A stretch of DNA of 54,521 bases from Rhodothermales bacterium (GCA_022821385.1 JAJEDR010000043.1:1-54521), one strand, 5' to 3'; numbered from the stretch's first letter, positions 18,462 to 28,690 are shown. Translations and numbers: made by a program. The notes: a model not told the origin generated them from the sequence alone.

Positions 18462-19559
18462 ATGGCGCTCATTCCGATACTCTTGAGTACGCTGTTCTTC
18501 CCTTCTCCCGATTACATATTCGTGGGCGGACTGGAAGGATACAACTGTTACAGGATTCCCGCGGTAATTGTAGTCCCCAACGGTGATGTGCTAGCCTTTG
18601 CTGAGGGACGCAAGAACAGCTGCTTAGATACTGGTGACATTGATCTTGTATACAAGCGTTCAACTGATCAAGGACGCACATGGGGTACGCTGGAACTCCT
18701 CTGGGATAAAGATGAGCACACAGCCGGCAACCCAGCTCCCGTCGTCGATTCCGAAACAGGCACACTGTTCATCTTGGTCACCCACAACCTGGGCACTGAT
18801 CATGAGCGAGAGATCATTGCACAAACCTCAACAGACACGAGACGCGTCTTTGTGCTTTCGTCCACGGACAGTGGGCACACATGGACAAAACCTAAAGAGA
18901 TCACACAGAATGTTAAGCAGCCAGACTGGACCTGGTATGCTACCGGTCCGGGCTCAGGAATTCAACTCACACGCGGACCACATAAAGGGCGGTTGGTTGT
19001 CGCCTGTGATCACATCGAAGCGTCAACTAAACATTACTACTCACACGTTATCTACTCCGACGATCACGGCGAAACATGGCAACTCGGTGGAACTACACCA
19101 CAGCACCAAGTCAATGAATCTGAAGTAGCCGAATTGAGCGATGGCCGCCTGTTACTCAACATGCGCAACTACGCACCAAGCGAACGCTATCGAAAAATTG
19201 CCCACAGCAGCGACGGTGGCATGACCTGGAGCGACCTGATCGCAGACTCTACGCTGATTGAACCCATATGCCAAGCCAGTCTACAGCGCTTCTCCTTCGC
19301 CGAAGAAGGCCAGAATGTGCTGTTGTTCTCAAACCCGGCCAGTCAAGTGCGGCGCGAACGCATGACGCTCCGCGCCAGTTTTGATGACGGAATCACTTGG
19401 CCCGCTTCACTTGTAATTCACGAAAGCATGAGTGCTTATTCAGATATCGTGCGGCTGCCCGATGACGTTATTGGGCTGTTGTATGAAGCCGGCCCCGATC
19501 ATGAAAACAGCTACTACGGAATTGCTTTTGCGCGCATTGCCCTGAATGAGTTGAAATAG
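18462..19559 (+). CDS. Exo-alpha-sialidase (GH33-like, BNR repeats)
   Basis: A 365-residue sialidase; the ATG at 18462 starts a short hydrophobic leader, whereas the frame is open further upstream without a good start. The family hallmarks are clear: Y-R-I-P with Arg31 (the F/Y-R-I-P arginine), 'AEGRKNSCLDTGDIDLV' holding the arginine and catalytic Asp region, five Asp boxes (STDQGRTW, STDSGHTW, SDDHGETW, SSDGGMTW, SFDDGITW), 'NESEVAEL' with the likely catalytic Glu, and 'YSDIVRL' with the nucleophilic Tyr. It removes terminal sialic acid from glycans. No sialic-acid uptake or catabolism genes are visible nearby, which suggests use of host or environmental glycans or a broader specificity. 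Confidence 0.88.
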   Translation: MALIPILLSTLFFPSPDYIFVGGLEGYNCYRIPAVIVVPNGDVLAFAEGRKNSCLDTGDIDLVYKRSTDQGRTWGTLELLWDKDEHTAGNPAPVVDSETGTLFILVTHNLGTDHEREIIAQTSTDTRRVFVLSSTDSGHTWTKPKEITQNVKQPDWTWYATGPGSGIQLTRGPHKGRLVVACDHIEASTKHYYSHVIYSDDHGETWQLGGTTPQHQVNESEVAELSDGRLLLNMRNYAPSERYRKIAHSSDGGMTWSDLIADSTLIEPICQASLQRFSFAEEGQNVLLFSNPASQVRRERMTLRASFDDGITWPASLVIHESMSAYSDIVRLPDDVIGLLYEAGPDHENSYYGIAFARIALNELK

Positions 19560-19803
19560 CGAGGGGCTCGCAAACCATCCGTTCCCGGATCATGTGATCC
19601 AGAAACGTGAACTGGTATAATCTTGCCCGGGTAGCGGGCGTGGTCAGCTCCGTATCCACCGATAATATAGACCACTCGCCTTCTGCGCAACCTCACCACA
19701 GGTATTTACCGACAATTGGTTTTCTTTCCTTGCGACAAGGATATTGTAAGAACCTCTTGCAAGAAATGACTAAATTGAGGGTTGTCATGTTGAATTTTTC
19801 TTA

Positions 19804-22800
19804 ATGCGTTTCTTTTCGCTTGTGCTCATACTGCTGGTAGGAGCCTGTTCATCCGGTATCGAGGTGGATTCCGACACGCTTGCCCGCCTGCCGGAGCGCG
19901 TCGATTACAACTTTCACATTAAGCCACTTTTATCCGATCGTTGCTATGCATGCCACGGACCAGACGACAATGCTCGCCAGGGGGATCTGCGGCTCTATAC
20001 GGAGGAGGGGGCGCTCCTGACAAAGTTGCAGTCCGGTGGGCATGCCATCGTCCCCAAGCGACCCGGACGCAGCAAAGTGATGCACCGCATCACCTCCGAG
20101 GACCCGGAAACGGTCATGCCGCCTCCCGAATCCAATCTGGCGCTTTCCGACTACGAAATAGCCCTGATTGAGCGCTGGATCAAACAGGGTGCCGAATGGA
20201 AACCCCATTGGGCCTTCATCCCCCCGGCCCTGCCCCCGATCCCTACTGTGGAAAACGAGGACTGGCCGCGAAACGACATTGACCGCTTCATACTTGCACG
20301 CCTTGAACGAGAAGGGCTGGCGCCCACCGAGGAAGCAGATCGTGAACGCCTGCTTCGCCGTGTCACGCTGGATCTTACCGGATTACCCCCAACACTTGAG
20401 GAAATAGATGATTTTCTCACTGATATCGGCCCCGGCGCATTCGAGCGCGTGGTAGATCGCCTGTTAGCTTCCGAAAACTATGGCGAACGCATGGCTACCG
20501 AGTGGATGGATCTATCCAGATATGCAGACAGTCATGGATATCATGCAGATGGTATCCGAACGATGTGGCCCTGGAGGGACTGGGTGATCAAGGCTTTTAA
20601 CGAAAACATGCCATACGATCAGTTCGTGACCTGGCAACTGGCCGGTGACCTGCTCCCTAACCCTACCCGAGAGCAGATACTGGCTACGGGATTTCATCGG
20701 AACCACCCCATGACCGCTGAGGGCGGTGTGATTGACGAAGAATACCGTCTCGAGTATGTAGCTGACCGGACAAACACAACGTCTCGGGCCTTTTTGGGGC
20801 TGACGATGGAATGCGCGCGATGTCATGATCACAAGTTTGACCCTGTTTCCCAGGCGGAGTATTTCCAGCTCTCTGCATTCTTTAATAATGTAAATGAATT
20901 GGGAATGACTGGCGATGATGGCAATGCTGGTCCACTGCTCATGCTGCCCACGCCGGAAGAGGAAGTTGATCTCGAAAAAAAGCGTGATCGAATTGAAGAA
21001 TTGGAAGTCGCATTGATCGCCCATGAAGAGGAAGTCAAGCGTATAGGAACATACATGAATACACAAGTGCCAGAAAATGCACTTGACCTGGACCTCGCCA
21101 GTTACTTTCCATTTGATGAGACTACAGGTGATTCGACACCAAATGAGGTACCGGAAGGCAAAGAGGGCAAGACTGGTGGCGGCACACTGACACTGACAGA
21201 GGGACCATCAGGGATGGCAGCAAATTTTGACAGTGATTACGACTTTCTACAGGTTGCCGAGGCTGGTGATTTTGAACGTAGCGATCCTTTTTCCGTCTCC
21301 GTATGGCTTCGACCAGATACGTCTGGTGCCTATACACGGATTGTCGGCAATGCATTCCACAAAAACACATACTGGCGCGGATGGGAGGTATACCTGGACA
21401 GCCTCAATCACTTGTCGGCTCGTCTGATCCATGCTCTTCCACACAACTACCTGCATGTGCGATCCGCGGAGCCCATAGCCACGGAAGATTGGACGCATAC
21501 CGCGGTAACCTATGACGGCTCCAGCCGAGCAGATGGGGTGCAACTCTTTGTACAGGGCCGGCGTGTCCCTAGCGTGATTGAATACGATAAACTTTACAAG
21601 AGTATTCTCCCCGTAGATGGGCTCTACCGCCTCACAAGCCGGCCGCTGCGCATTGGACGAAGCTACCGTGCGTTTGGGGGAGATGACGGCATCTTCCTGG
21701 GTGACATGGACGAGCTCAGGTTATATGCGCGAACACTGACCGCTTCCGATATCGCCACATTGGCTGGCGTACCTGCTCGAGAAGAGGATGAGTTGGCGGC
21801 CTACCTGAACTATCATGATGCACGCTATGTACGGCTACTTCGGGAGCTCAAAGAGGCTCGAGTCGAGGAAAATACAGCCGTCAATGAGGTGATGGAGGTT
21901 ATGGTCATGGAAGAGATGGCCGAGCCACGCCCAACGCATATTCTTGAGCGCGGTCTCTATGATCAGCCACGTGATCAAGTGCACCCCGCAACCCCCGAGG
22001 TGCTTGGATTTTTGCCGGACAGCCTGCCCCCTAACCGTCTAGGGTTGGCTCAATGGCTCTTCAGCTCCGAACAGCCACTAACTTCGCGTGTGACGGTGAA
22101 CCGGTACTGGTTGATGTTTTTCGGGCAGGGGTTGGTCGTCACGCCGGAGGATTTTGGGAATCAGGGCGCCCTGCCCTCGCATCCGGCATTGCTGGATTAC
22201 CTGGCAGTCGCATTTGTGGAGACCGGCTATGACGTTAAAGCGTTCATCAAGTCTATTGTGATGAGTGCATCGTACCGTCAGTCCAGCACTGCATCTCCGG
22301 CACTGCAAGAATTGGACCCTGCCAATCTACTTCTAGCCCGGGGACCAAAACACCGCCTGACTGCAGAAATGGTTCGGGATAACGCACTTGCAGCCGGTGG
22401 TCTCCTGGTAAATCAGGTAGGCGGCCCGAGTGTAAAGCCGTATCAGCCTCCGGGCTTATGGATTGAGAAGGGCAATTTTTCGCAATTCTTGCTACACTAT
22501 AAACAGGATGAAGGAGATGCTCTCTATCGTCGGAGCCTTTACACTTTTATCCGCCGAACATCGCCACCGCCGACGATGCTGGTTTTTGATGCTCCCGACC
22601 GAACTACATGTTTCGTTCAACGCCAGAATACTAATACCCCACTTCAGGCCTTGGTACTCTTAAACGATCCGCAATATGTAGAGGCATCGCGGGCACTGGC
22701 TGAGCGTATCCAGCGTGAAGCCCCCGAAAATGTTGCTGCGCAGATTCGACGAGGATTTCGGCTTGCTACTGGTCGTGCCCCTAGTGACCAAGAGGTGTCG

Positions 22801-22983
22801 CTCATGGAAAAACTGTACATTCAAGAAAAAGAACGCTTCGCAGCACGACCTGCGGATATTGACTCGCTTTTCTCTGTAGGAGAGCTGATTGCGGATGCAT
22901 CGCTAGACCGCACCAACACCGCCGCACTCACTATGGTCACACAACTCATACTTAACCACGACGAAGCCTACACCAAGCGCTAA
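19804..22983 (+). CDS. PSCyt1-DUF1549-LamG-DUF1553 lipoprotein with cytochrome c motif
   Basis: A 1059-residue exported lipoprotein (lipobox V-G-A-C15). Domains in order: planctomycete-type cytochrome with the haem motif C47-Y-A-C50-H51 (residues ~33-120), DUF1549 (~150-360, 'ILARLEREGLAPTEEADRER' and 'TAEGGVIDEEYRLEYVADR'), a laminin-G/concanavalin-like domain (~420-655, 'FSVSVWLRPD', 'GDMDELRLYARTL'), and DUF1553 (~725-1050, 'VNRYWLMFFGQGLV' and 'QNTNTPLQALVLLND'). A second C-x2-C-H ('CARCHDHKF', ~339) is also present. Known mainly from Planctomycetes and relatives; function is not established, though redox-linked polysaccharide or sulfatase-type metabolism has been suggested. The next gene starts 9 bp later. 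Confidence 0.92.
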   Translation: MRFFSLVLILLVGACSSGIEVDSDTLARLPERVDYNFHIKPLLSDRCYACHGPDDNARQGDLRLYTEEGALLTKLQSGGHAIVPKRPGRSKVMHRITSEDPETVMPPPESNLALSDYEIALIERWIKQGAEWKPHWAFIPPALPPIPTVENEDWPRNDIDRFILARLEREGLAPTEEADRERLLRRVTLDLTGLPPTLEEIDDFLTDIGPGAFERVVDRLLASENYGERMATEWMDLSRYADSHGYHADGIRTMWPWRDWVIKAFNENMPYDQFVTWQLAGDLLPNPTREQILATGFHRNHPMTAEGGVIDEEYRLEYVADRTNTTSRAFLGLTMECARCHDHKFDPVSQAEYFQLSAFFNNVNELGMTGDDGNAGPLLMLPTPEEEVDLEKKRDRIEELEVALIAHEEEVKRIGTYMNTQVPENALDLDLASYFPFDETTGDSTPNEVPEGKEGKTGGGTLTLTEGPSGMAANFDSDYDFLQVAEAGDFERSDPFSVSVWLRPDTSGAYTRIVGNAFHKNTYWRGWEVYLDSLNHLSARLIHALPHNYLHVRSAEPIATEDWTHTAVTYDGSSRADGVQLFVQGRRVPSVIEYDKLYKSILPVDGLYRLTSRPLRIGRSYRAFGGDDGIFLGDMDELRLYARTLTASDIATLAGVPAREEDELAAYLNYHDARYVRLLRELKEARVEENTAVNEVMEVMVMEEMAEPRPTHILERGLYDQPRDQVHPATPEVLGFLPDSLPPNRLGLAQWLFSSEQPLTSRVTVNRYWLMFFGQGLVVTPEDFGNQGALPSHPALLDYLAVAFVETGYDVKAFIKSIVMSASYRQSSTASPALQELDPANLLLARGPKHRLTAEMVRDNALAAGGLLVNQVGGPSVKPYQPPGLWIEKGNFSQFLLHYKQDEGDALYRRSLYTFIRRTSPPPTMLVFDAPDRTTCFVQRQNTNTPLQALVLLNDPQYVEASRALAERIQREAPENVAAQIRRGFRLATGRAPSDQEVSLMEKLYIQEKERFAARPADIDSLFSVGELIADASLDRTNTAALTMVTQLILNHDEAYTKR

Positions 22984-22992
22984 GGATAGATC

Positions 22993-24447
22993 ATGCACGA
23001 ATGCCACAATTATGATCAACAGTATACCCGACGGGATTTTCTGACGCGAACAACACTTGGGTTGGGGGCTGCAACGCTAGCTTCGCTGCTGAATCCGGTT
23101 TCTGCTAATGGAAAGCAAATCAGCGGAGATCCTGTGCCGGGAATTCTTGGGACCACGCACTTTCCTGCGAAGGTCAAGCGTATCATTTACTTGCTTCAGA
23201 GCGGAGCCCCGTCCCAGTTGGACCTTTTTGACTATAAGCCTGCCTTAAAAGCCCATCACGGTGAGGAACTTCCACCATCGGTGCGCGGCATGCAACGTCT
23301 CACTGGAATGACCGCAGGACAGAAGAGCTTCCCGATGGTGCAGTCCCCGTTCTCTTTTGCACAGCATGGAGCAAGCGGAGCATGGATCAGCGACCTGATG
23401 CCCTATACATCCCAGATTGCGGACGAACTTTGCTTTGTTCACTCCATGTATACCGACGCGATCAATCACGATCCTGCGATCACATTTTTGCAAAGCGGTT
23501 CTCAACAGCCTGGTCGCCCATCTATGGGATCATGGCTGAGCTACGGATTAGGAAGTGAGAATTCTAACCTTCCCTCCTTCGTTGTTCTGGTGACCAAGGA
23601 CAAAATGGGGCAGCCTCTATATTCCCGGCTTTGGGGAAATGGCTTCCTGCCCTCACGACACCAGGGTGTGCAGTTCAGGGCAGGGAAGGATCCTGTTCTT
23701 TATTTGAGTAATCCTTCAGGAATTACACAGGCGGACCGCGAAAGACATGTTCGCGCACTGCGGGAACTCCAAGAGATCCAATTGCAGAACCTGCAGGACC
23801 CGGAGATTGAGGCAAAGATCGCCCAATACGAAATGGCCTTCCGTATGCAAACCTCTGTACCGGAAGTCACTTCCTTGGAAGATGAACCTGAATCAACCTT
23901 CAATCTTTATGGGGAGGACGCCAGAGTAGCGGGCACATTCGCGGCCAACTGCCTTCTGGCACGCCGTCTCGCCGAACGTGGTGTGCGGTTCATTCAGCTC
24001 TACCACCAGGGCTGGGACCACCATGGAGGACTCTATGGTGCTATCCAGAATCAGGCAAGGGAAACCGATCAAGCCTCTGCGGCACTGGTCCTCGACCTTA
24101 AACAGCGTGGCTTGCTGGATGATACGCTTGTGATTTGGGGAGGTGAATTTGGAAGAACCAACTACTCACAGGGACGCCTGACTCAGGAAGGATTTGGACG
24201 GGACCATCATCCGCGCTGCTTCACATTATGGATGACCGGCGGAGGCATAAAGAAGGGGTTTTCGTACGGAGAGACCGACGAGCTTGGCTACAATATTGCT
24301 CACAATCCCGTGCATGTACACGACTTTCAGGCAACCATTCTTCACCTCCTGGGTGTCGATCATGAACGTCTGACGTTTCGGCATCAGGGCCGGCGGTATC
24401 GACTGACGGATGTGTTCGGAAACGTTGTTCACGACCTGCTGGTGTAG
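22993..24447 (+). CDS. DUF1501 domain protein, Tat-exported
   Basis: A 484-residue protein with a twin-arginine signal ('RRDFLTRTTLGLGAATL') near residue 14. The DUF1501 core shows 'IYLLQSGAPSQLDLFDYKP', 'HSMYTDAINHDPAITFLQSG', 'GVRFIQLYHQGWDHHGGL' and 'IWGGEFGRTNYSQ', a sulfatase/alkaline-phosphatase-like fold with His/Asp metal ligands. DUF1501 genes are nearly always next to DUF1553 genes, as here (9 bp apart, same strand), so the two proteins surely act together. The true reaction is unknown. A hairpin follows at 24454. Confidence 0.92.
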   Translation: MHECHNYDQQYTRRDFLTRTTLGLGAATLASLLNPVSANGKQISGDPVPGILGTTHFPAKVKRIIYLLQSGAPSQLDLFDYKPALKAHHGEELPPSVRGMQRLTGMTAGQKSFPMVQSPFSFAQHGASGAWISDLMPYTSQIADELCFVHSMYTDAINHDPAITFLQSGSQQPGRPSMGSWLSYGLGSENSNLPSFVVLVTKDKMGQPLYSRLWGNGFLPSRHQGVQFRAGKDPVLYLSNPSGITQADRERHVRALRELQEIQLQNLQDPEIEAKIAQYEMAFRMQTSVPEVTSLEDEPESTFNLYGEDARVAGTFAANCLLARRLAERGVRFIQLYHQGWDHHGGLYGAIQNQARETDQASAALVLDLKQRGLLDDTLVIWGGEFGRTNYSQGRLTQEGFGRDHHPRCFTLWMTGGGIKKGFSYGETDELGYNIAHNPVHVHDFQATILHLLGVDHERLTFRHQGRRYRLTDVFGNVVHDLLV

Positions 24448-24453
24448 TGTATC

Positions 24454-24480
24454 ATCAATTCTTGTGCAGCAAGTATTGAT
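24454..24480. terminator. Hairpin between convergent genes, probable terminator
   Basis: ATCAATTCTTG and CAAGTATTGAT form an 11-bp stem with one T-T mismatch and a 5-base loop, starting 7 bp after the DUF1501 stop and ahead of the convergent DUF5916 gene. There is no clear T-run, so its efficiency is uncertain. Confidence 0.45.
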
Positions 24481-24623
24481 GGATTCCAGAATCTGATCGG
24501 CAGATTTAGTCTAGATGAAGGATTCAGGATCTTCGTTGTTGCTAAGAAGCTTCATTTTGCGGCACTGCCATCCACACATATCGCCCCAATTGGAACCTTC
24601 CATACCTCTACACTAGGCGGTAG

Positions 24624-26873
24624 CTAAAGGCTCAGCCAGTAGGTCACTTTTAGGGTGATGGATCGAAATCGTGGCACGAAGCCGTTGCTCAGATAGCTGT
24701 CGTTGTAAACTAGGAACAGGTCGGAGAGTGGAGCAAAGCGCCACTGTAAGCGCGAGTTGACCCCAAAGTTTTCGAGCTGCGTACTGTATTGAACCAGTGT
24801 GGACCAGAACAACGATTTGCTGAAGGTCATATCGAACTCAGGGCTCACCAGCCATAGATCGGCATCGTTGTAGGGGGACGGCAGTCGTATTCGATCGTAC
24901 GCACCCCCGAGGCTGAATACCGCCCACGGCTGCACATTGAGATTGACCTGTCCATTCACCGATACCCGGTGACCATTGAAAAACTCGCCCGCCGTCGTCT
25001 CCACGTTGAAGTACAAATCGTCGGAGGAGTCCGAGGTGTAAGTGGCCGTCAGGTCATTGAAATAGTATCCGGTATTGCCGGGCAAGGGCACGCCGCCTAC
25101 GGACCGGGTCGGGTCGAAGGGTCTGGTCAGGAAAATGAAGTAATTGATGTATTCTAGTTCAAACATCGACTGGTCGGCGAATACGGCGCTCCAAGTAGCT
25201 CTGTACTGGTGATCGGTCAGTTTGTATTCGAGCGACGGGCGCCAGAAGTGCAGTGCCAGAATCCGAAGGTTGTGGTTGTTGATGAGGCCGCCTTCGGGCC
25301 AAAATGTGCGACTCACAGCTTTGCCCGACTTGAAGAGGTCGCGGCGCGGGACGAAGCCAAGATCCGATTGGTAGTCCTCGTTCACGTAAACGAAATCCGA
25401 CGTGAACGAATACCGGCGCGTGTTGTATCGAATGATTGTCTGGGCCGAATAATTTCCTGTGTTGTCGTCTGGCTGAAAGGATTTGTGGAGGTAGAATGTC
25501 CCAGTCCATACGTTGTCTCCGGAGGCTAGGTTGTAGTCGATACCCACCACTCGGTTGTATTCATTGGTCGGATCGAGATAATCGTAGTCGCTAAATGCTT
25601 GCCGGTTGATGAAGAACGCGCCGACGTTGGACCGGGCAAACACCCGGCGCTGCAGCGCCACCATCATGTTGTTGTTCGAGGGAATCTGAAGAGACCGGTT
25701 TGCTGCGGTCTGGAGATTCAGGACGCCAAGCCGCCAATTCTCGTCCAGGTTTCCGCTGAGCCGTGCCCCGCCGAGGACGCGGTTCTCGACGAATAGGCCA
25801 GTCGTATCGCGGGCGAGGCCGATGCGGCGAGAGAAGAAGGGTATGTCGTCTCGCGGGCTGCCGAAGTTTCCGAAGAGGTCACTGTTGTCGATGAAGAACT
25901 GCCGCTTCTCTGGGCGGATGACCTCGAAGCGTGTCAGATTCGTGATGAAGTCGTCGGCCTCTACATTCGAAAAGTCTGGGTTGACCGTGAGATCCAGTGT
26001 CAGTCCCTGACCGGCGGCCAGCTTGGCGTCGCCGCCGACGGCGAAGTCGGCTTTGCTGTCGCTTAGCATATAGTCTCTTTCAGTGCTTCCATTCACGTAC
26101 GGGATGACAGCTATCGGAGTCGTCGGTGCACCCAAAGGTCGCTCGAACACAATTTCTCCGATAAACGCCAAGTTGGTTTGCAGCTGGTTCTGCGGAACGT
26201 GTGACCAGACGCTCCGCTCGTTCGTCTGAAAATCCCACCGGTAGCCCTGGAACCGCCACCGCGTGCTTCCTGCCGGATAGGATAGTGCACTGAAAGGGAT
26301 GGCAAACTCCACGATGTAGTGGGTCGGGTGGCGACGAGCTTCAGCGTGCCACGTTTCATCCCAGGTGGTGTTGAACCCGGTGCGGTCGCTGCCGCCGCCT
26401 GAGATGAGTACGTCTCGCTGCACGCCATATGGCGTTACACCGAACAGGTAAGCATTCGTCGCATCACTGTAGGTGTCGAACATCAGCGTAACGTTGTCGT
26501 TGCTGATCCCGCTAAAATCTCGCCGGAGGGTAGAGACGACGTATTCATCATCCGGCACCTCCGCCCGCACTCCAACGTACAGCGTGAGGTCGTTGTACAG
26601 TATGCGGATCTCGGTAGGATATGCGGCCCGGACCGTGTCCACCGGGAAGAACTGCCAGAAATTGCCCGTGGGATGGGCTGTTTCCCAGGCCGTTTCGTCC
26701 ATCACACCGTCCACAGTAATATCACCAGAGACATAGGTCGCGGTGACGGTCCTCGGTCCGTCCTGTGCAATAAGGGGAATGGCCAAGAAAAGATTGCCGA
26801 TGAGGAGTGCTGCGCGTACCGTTGGAACGGGTCGTGGTAGGTTCGTAATTGAGGTCGGTGCAGGCCTATTCAT
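24624..26873 (-). CDS. DUF5916 outer-membrane barrel protein with CBM9-like N-terminal domain (copy 2)
   Basis: A 749-residue exported protein with a signal segment around residues 19-37 ('VRAALLIGNLFLAIPLIAQ'). The CBM9-like part ('ITVDGVMDETAWE', 'ILYNDLTLYVGVRAEV', 'DNVTLMFDTYSDATNAYLFG') is followed by the DUF5916 barrel ('LDLTVNPDFSNVEADDFITN', 'RPEKRQFFIDNSDLFGNFG', 'FFSRRIGLA'). It ends in 'ITLKVTYWLSL'. Same family as 2034-4226 but well diverged, and its GC appears higher than the surroundings, so not a recent duplicate. A broken hydrolase gene ends 7 bp upstream on the same strand, so the original operon head has been lost. Confidence 0.9.
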   Translation of the reverse strand: MNRPAPTSITNLPRPVPTVRAALLIGNLFLAIPLIAQDGPRTVTATYVSGDITVDGVMDETAWETAHPTGNFWQFFPVDTVRAAYPTEIRILYNDLTLYVGVRAEVPDDEYVVSTLRRDFSGISNDNVTLMFDTYSDATNAYLFGVTPYGVQRDVLISGGGSDRTGFNTTWDETWHAEARRHPTHYIVEFAIPFSALSYPAGSTRWRFQGYRWDFQTNERSVWSHVPQNQLQTNLAFIGEIVFERPLGAPTTPIAVIPYVNGSTERDYMLSDSKADFAVGGDAKLAAGQGLTLDLTVNPDFSNVEADDFITNLTRFEVIRPEKRQFFIDNSDLFGNFGSPRDDIPFFSRRIGLARDTTGLFVENRVLGGARLSGNLDENWRLGVLNLQTAANRSLQIPSNNNMMVALQRRVFARSNVGAFFINRQAFSDYDYLDPTNEYNRVVGIDYNLASGDNVWTGTFYLHKSFQPDDNTGNYSAQTIIRYNTRRYSFTSDFVYVNEDYQSDLGFVPRRDLFKSGKAVSRTFWPEGGLINNHNLRILALHFWRPSLEYKLTDHQYRATWSAVFADQSMFELEYINYFIFLTRPFDPTRSVGGVPLPGNTGYYFNDLTATYTSDSSDDLYFNVETTAGEFFNGHRVSVNGQVNLNVQPWAVFSLGGAYDRIRLPSPYNDADLWLVSPEFDMTFSKSLFWSTLVQYSTQLENFGVNSRLQWRFAPLSDLFLVYNDSYLSNGFVPRFRSITLKVTYWLSL

Positions 26874-26880
26874 TCGCGTC

Positions 26881-27135
26881 TTATTTCGTGCTTACGCGCT
26901 CATCGATCCATTTCAAGGTCAGGTCAGCGATCTGGGGATTGTCCTTGTTCTGCATGATCATGTGGCTGTTGCCGCGGATCTGACCGATCAGGACCTGATA
27001 GTCTTTGAAGGAGACTTGCCGCAAGTGTTCATCTTTCGTGCCAACGAGGCTCTGGTGGTCGCGCCGGCCCCAGAGGATGGGGATAGTGGGGTTGATGTCT
27101 ACTCCGCTGCGGGTGGACAGTGTAATTGGCGACAT
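26881..27135 (-). pseudogene. Alpha/beta-hydrolase C-terminal remnant
   Basis: About 75 residues resembling the end of an alpha/beta hydrolase: 'PTIPILWGRRDHQSLV' corresponds to the strand carrying the catalytic Asp and 'GNSHMIMQNKDNPQIADLTL' to the catalytic-His region and last helix. No upstream coding sequence with the nucleophile elbow follows; beyond ~27120 the DNA becomes AT-rich and non-coding. So the gene has lost most of its 5' part. It would have been co-transcribed with the DUF5916 gene 7 bp downstream. Confidence 0.65.
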
Positions 27136-27330
27136 AGGTACAATGAAGAAGAATGAATGAAAAAGCAGAACTTGTCAGAATACAGCATAGAATAAGCACA
27201 ACAAGAAAATCTGGGTATAACAATTCTCCAAGATCATTGAATCATCCTGCAAAACATAGTGAGAATATCTCCAAAACGTTGTATTATTTTGCTTTCGATA
27301 GTCAGCAAGAAATGAACAGAGAAATAAGCT

Positions 27331-28275
27331 ATGGGGCATGTGGGTCACGAGAAGTCAGAGCGCGGAACACTTTGGATGCAATTGGGCAGAGAGGAGTTGG
27401 TGGAACGGATCGCGCGAGCCATTCCGAAAGATGGGAGGGTGGAGGTCATGAAGGGCCTCACCTTCAACCGCTTCTCCTCCCCCACGGGTCCCATTCATGC
27501 TGTAGCTCAGCCGTGTCTCTGCGTGATGGCCCAGGGGAGCAAGGAGGTTTATCTGGGCGAGAACTCTTATCGGTACGATCCCTGTCAATACTTGCTAGTC
27601 ACGGCTGGGCTTCCTTTGGTAGGTCACATCCTTCAGGCATCTGCGGAGCAACCCTACTTGGGTCTGCGTCTTCTGCTCGACCCCATGGTCGTCAGTTCAG
27701 TAATGGTTGAGGCCGGGCATGCCGCACCGCGCGGCCGTGGCGACGTGCGGGCTATCGACGTGAGCCCACTCAGCGCAGACCTCCTGGACGCGGTGGTACG
27801 ACTCGTCAGGCTGCTGGATGCGCCTATTGAAGCGCCCGTCCTCGCCCCGATGATTACGCGGGAGATCGTCTACAGACTCTTGATGGGCAATCAGAGTGTG
27901 AGGCTTCGCCACATCGCGGTTCTGGGTGGTCACAGGCACCGCATTATCCGGGCGGTCAAGCGGATCCAAGAGAACTACGATCAGTCGATTTCAATCGAGC
28001 GTCTAGCCGAAGAGCATGGGATGAGCCTCTCGGGCTTTCACCACCACTTCAAGGCCGTCACGGGGATGACACCGCTTAAGTTTCAGAAGCAGTTGCAGCT
28101 CCAGGAGGCCCGTCGCCTGATGCTCAGCGAGGGTATCGATGCGGCGACAGCGGGATACCGGGTGGGCTACAACGATCCCTCGCACTTTAACCGAGAGTAC
28201 AAACGGCTCCTCGGTCAGCCGCCGATGCGCGACGTAGAACGGTTGAGGAATGCCACAAGGGAGAGAACCGTGTAA
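27331..28275 (+). CDS. AraC-family transcriptional regulator
   Basis: A 314-residue regulator with an N-terminal AraC_N-type cupin domain ('AVAQPCLCVMAQGSKEVYLG', 'YRYDPCQYLLVTAGLPL') and a C-terminal double helix-turn-helix ('SIERLAEEHGMSLSGFHHHF' and 'AGYRVGYNDPSHFNREYKRL'). It should bind DNA next to a target promoter and sense a small effector. An alternative start at 27376 (MQLGREELVERIA) matches the usual family N-terminus better. The PQQ dehydrogenase gene 415 bp downstream and the DUF5916 gene are candidate targets by position only. Confidence 0.88.
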   Translation: MGHVGHEKSERGTLWMQLGREELVERIARAIPKDGRVEVMKGLTFNRFSSPTGPIHAVAQPCLCVMAQGSKEVYLGENSYRYDPCQYLLVTAGLPLVGHILQASAEQPYLGLRLLLDPMVVSSVMVEAGHAAPRGRGDVRAIDVSPLSADLLDAVVRLVRLLDAPIEAPVLAPMITREIVYRLLMGNQSVRLRHIAVLGGHRHRIIRAVKRIQENYDQSISIERLAEEHGMSLSGFHHHFKAVTGMTPLKFQKQLQLQEARRLMLSEGIDAATAGYRVGYNDPSHFNREYKRLLGQPPMRDVERLRNATRERTV

Positions 28276-28690
28276 ATCAACTACAGGCCCGTGATCTTTT
28301 TTCGGACACGCTGCCACTATGGGTAGCTGAAGAACCATTCTCAAAGAGCCGAATTGTTTATTGAGCGTCCACAGGGATCTGGTGGCTGACATTATTCGAT
28401 CGCGCGGCACGGCCCCGAAGTAACGGCTCCAAATTTCCTCGGGCGATGACCAGAGAAATAGATGAATGACTCCGACCTAACCACGTACTGCTCGAAAGGC
28501 AGGTGCACGAGTCTGCGGCCGATGTGATCTCGGAAATGGTTAGCACTGGCCGGCAACTCAGATTTGGAACACGCAATATCTGCAGGGGGGCATGATCGCT
28601 GGGCGGAACGCTGCTCATATTGCCCGTATATTACAACGGCATCACCTACTATTAAAACGCGTACTACACGCTCCAAACCTGTAAATAAAG
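28276..28690. other. Intergenic region, no gene seen
   Basis: About 415 bp between the AraC gene and the PQQ dehydrogenase gene. Minus-strand frames exist (for example 28392-28676) but show no recognisable motif. It probably contains the dehydrogenase promoter and, plausibly, an AraC-type operator; I cannot point to one. Confidence 0.35.

Noticed and set aside
19587..19600. Palindrome GGATCATGTGATCC after the sialidase gene
   Set aside because: Real but short, without a T-run and single; not enough for an operator or terminator call.
28392..28676. 94-residue minus-strand frame between araC and the PQQ dehydrogenase gene
   Set aside because: Composition and lack of motifs fit chance; its start region would lie on the likely promoter of the dehydrogenase.
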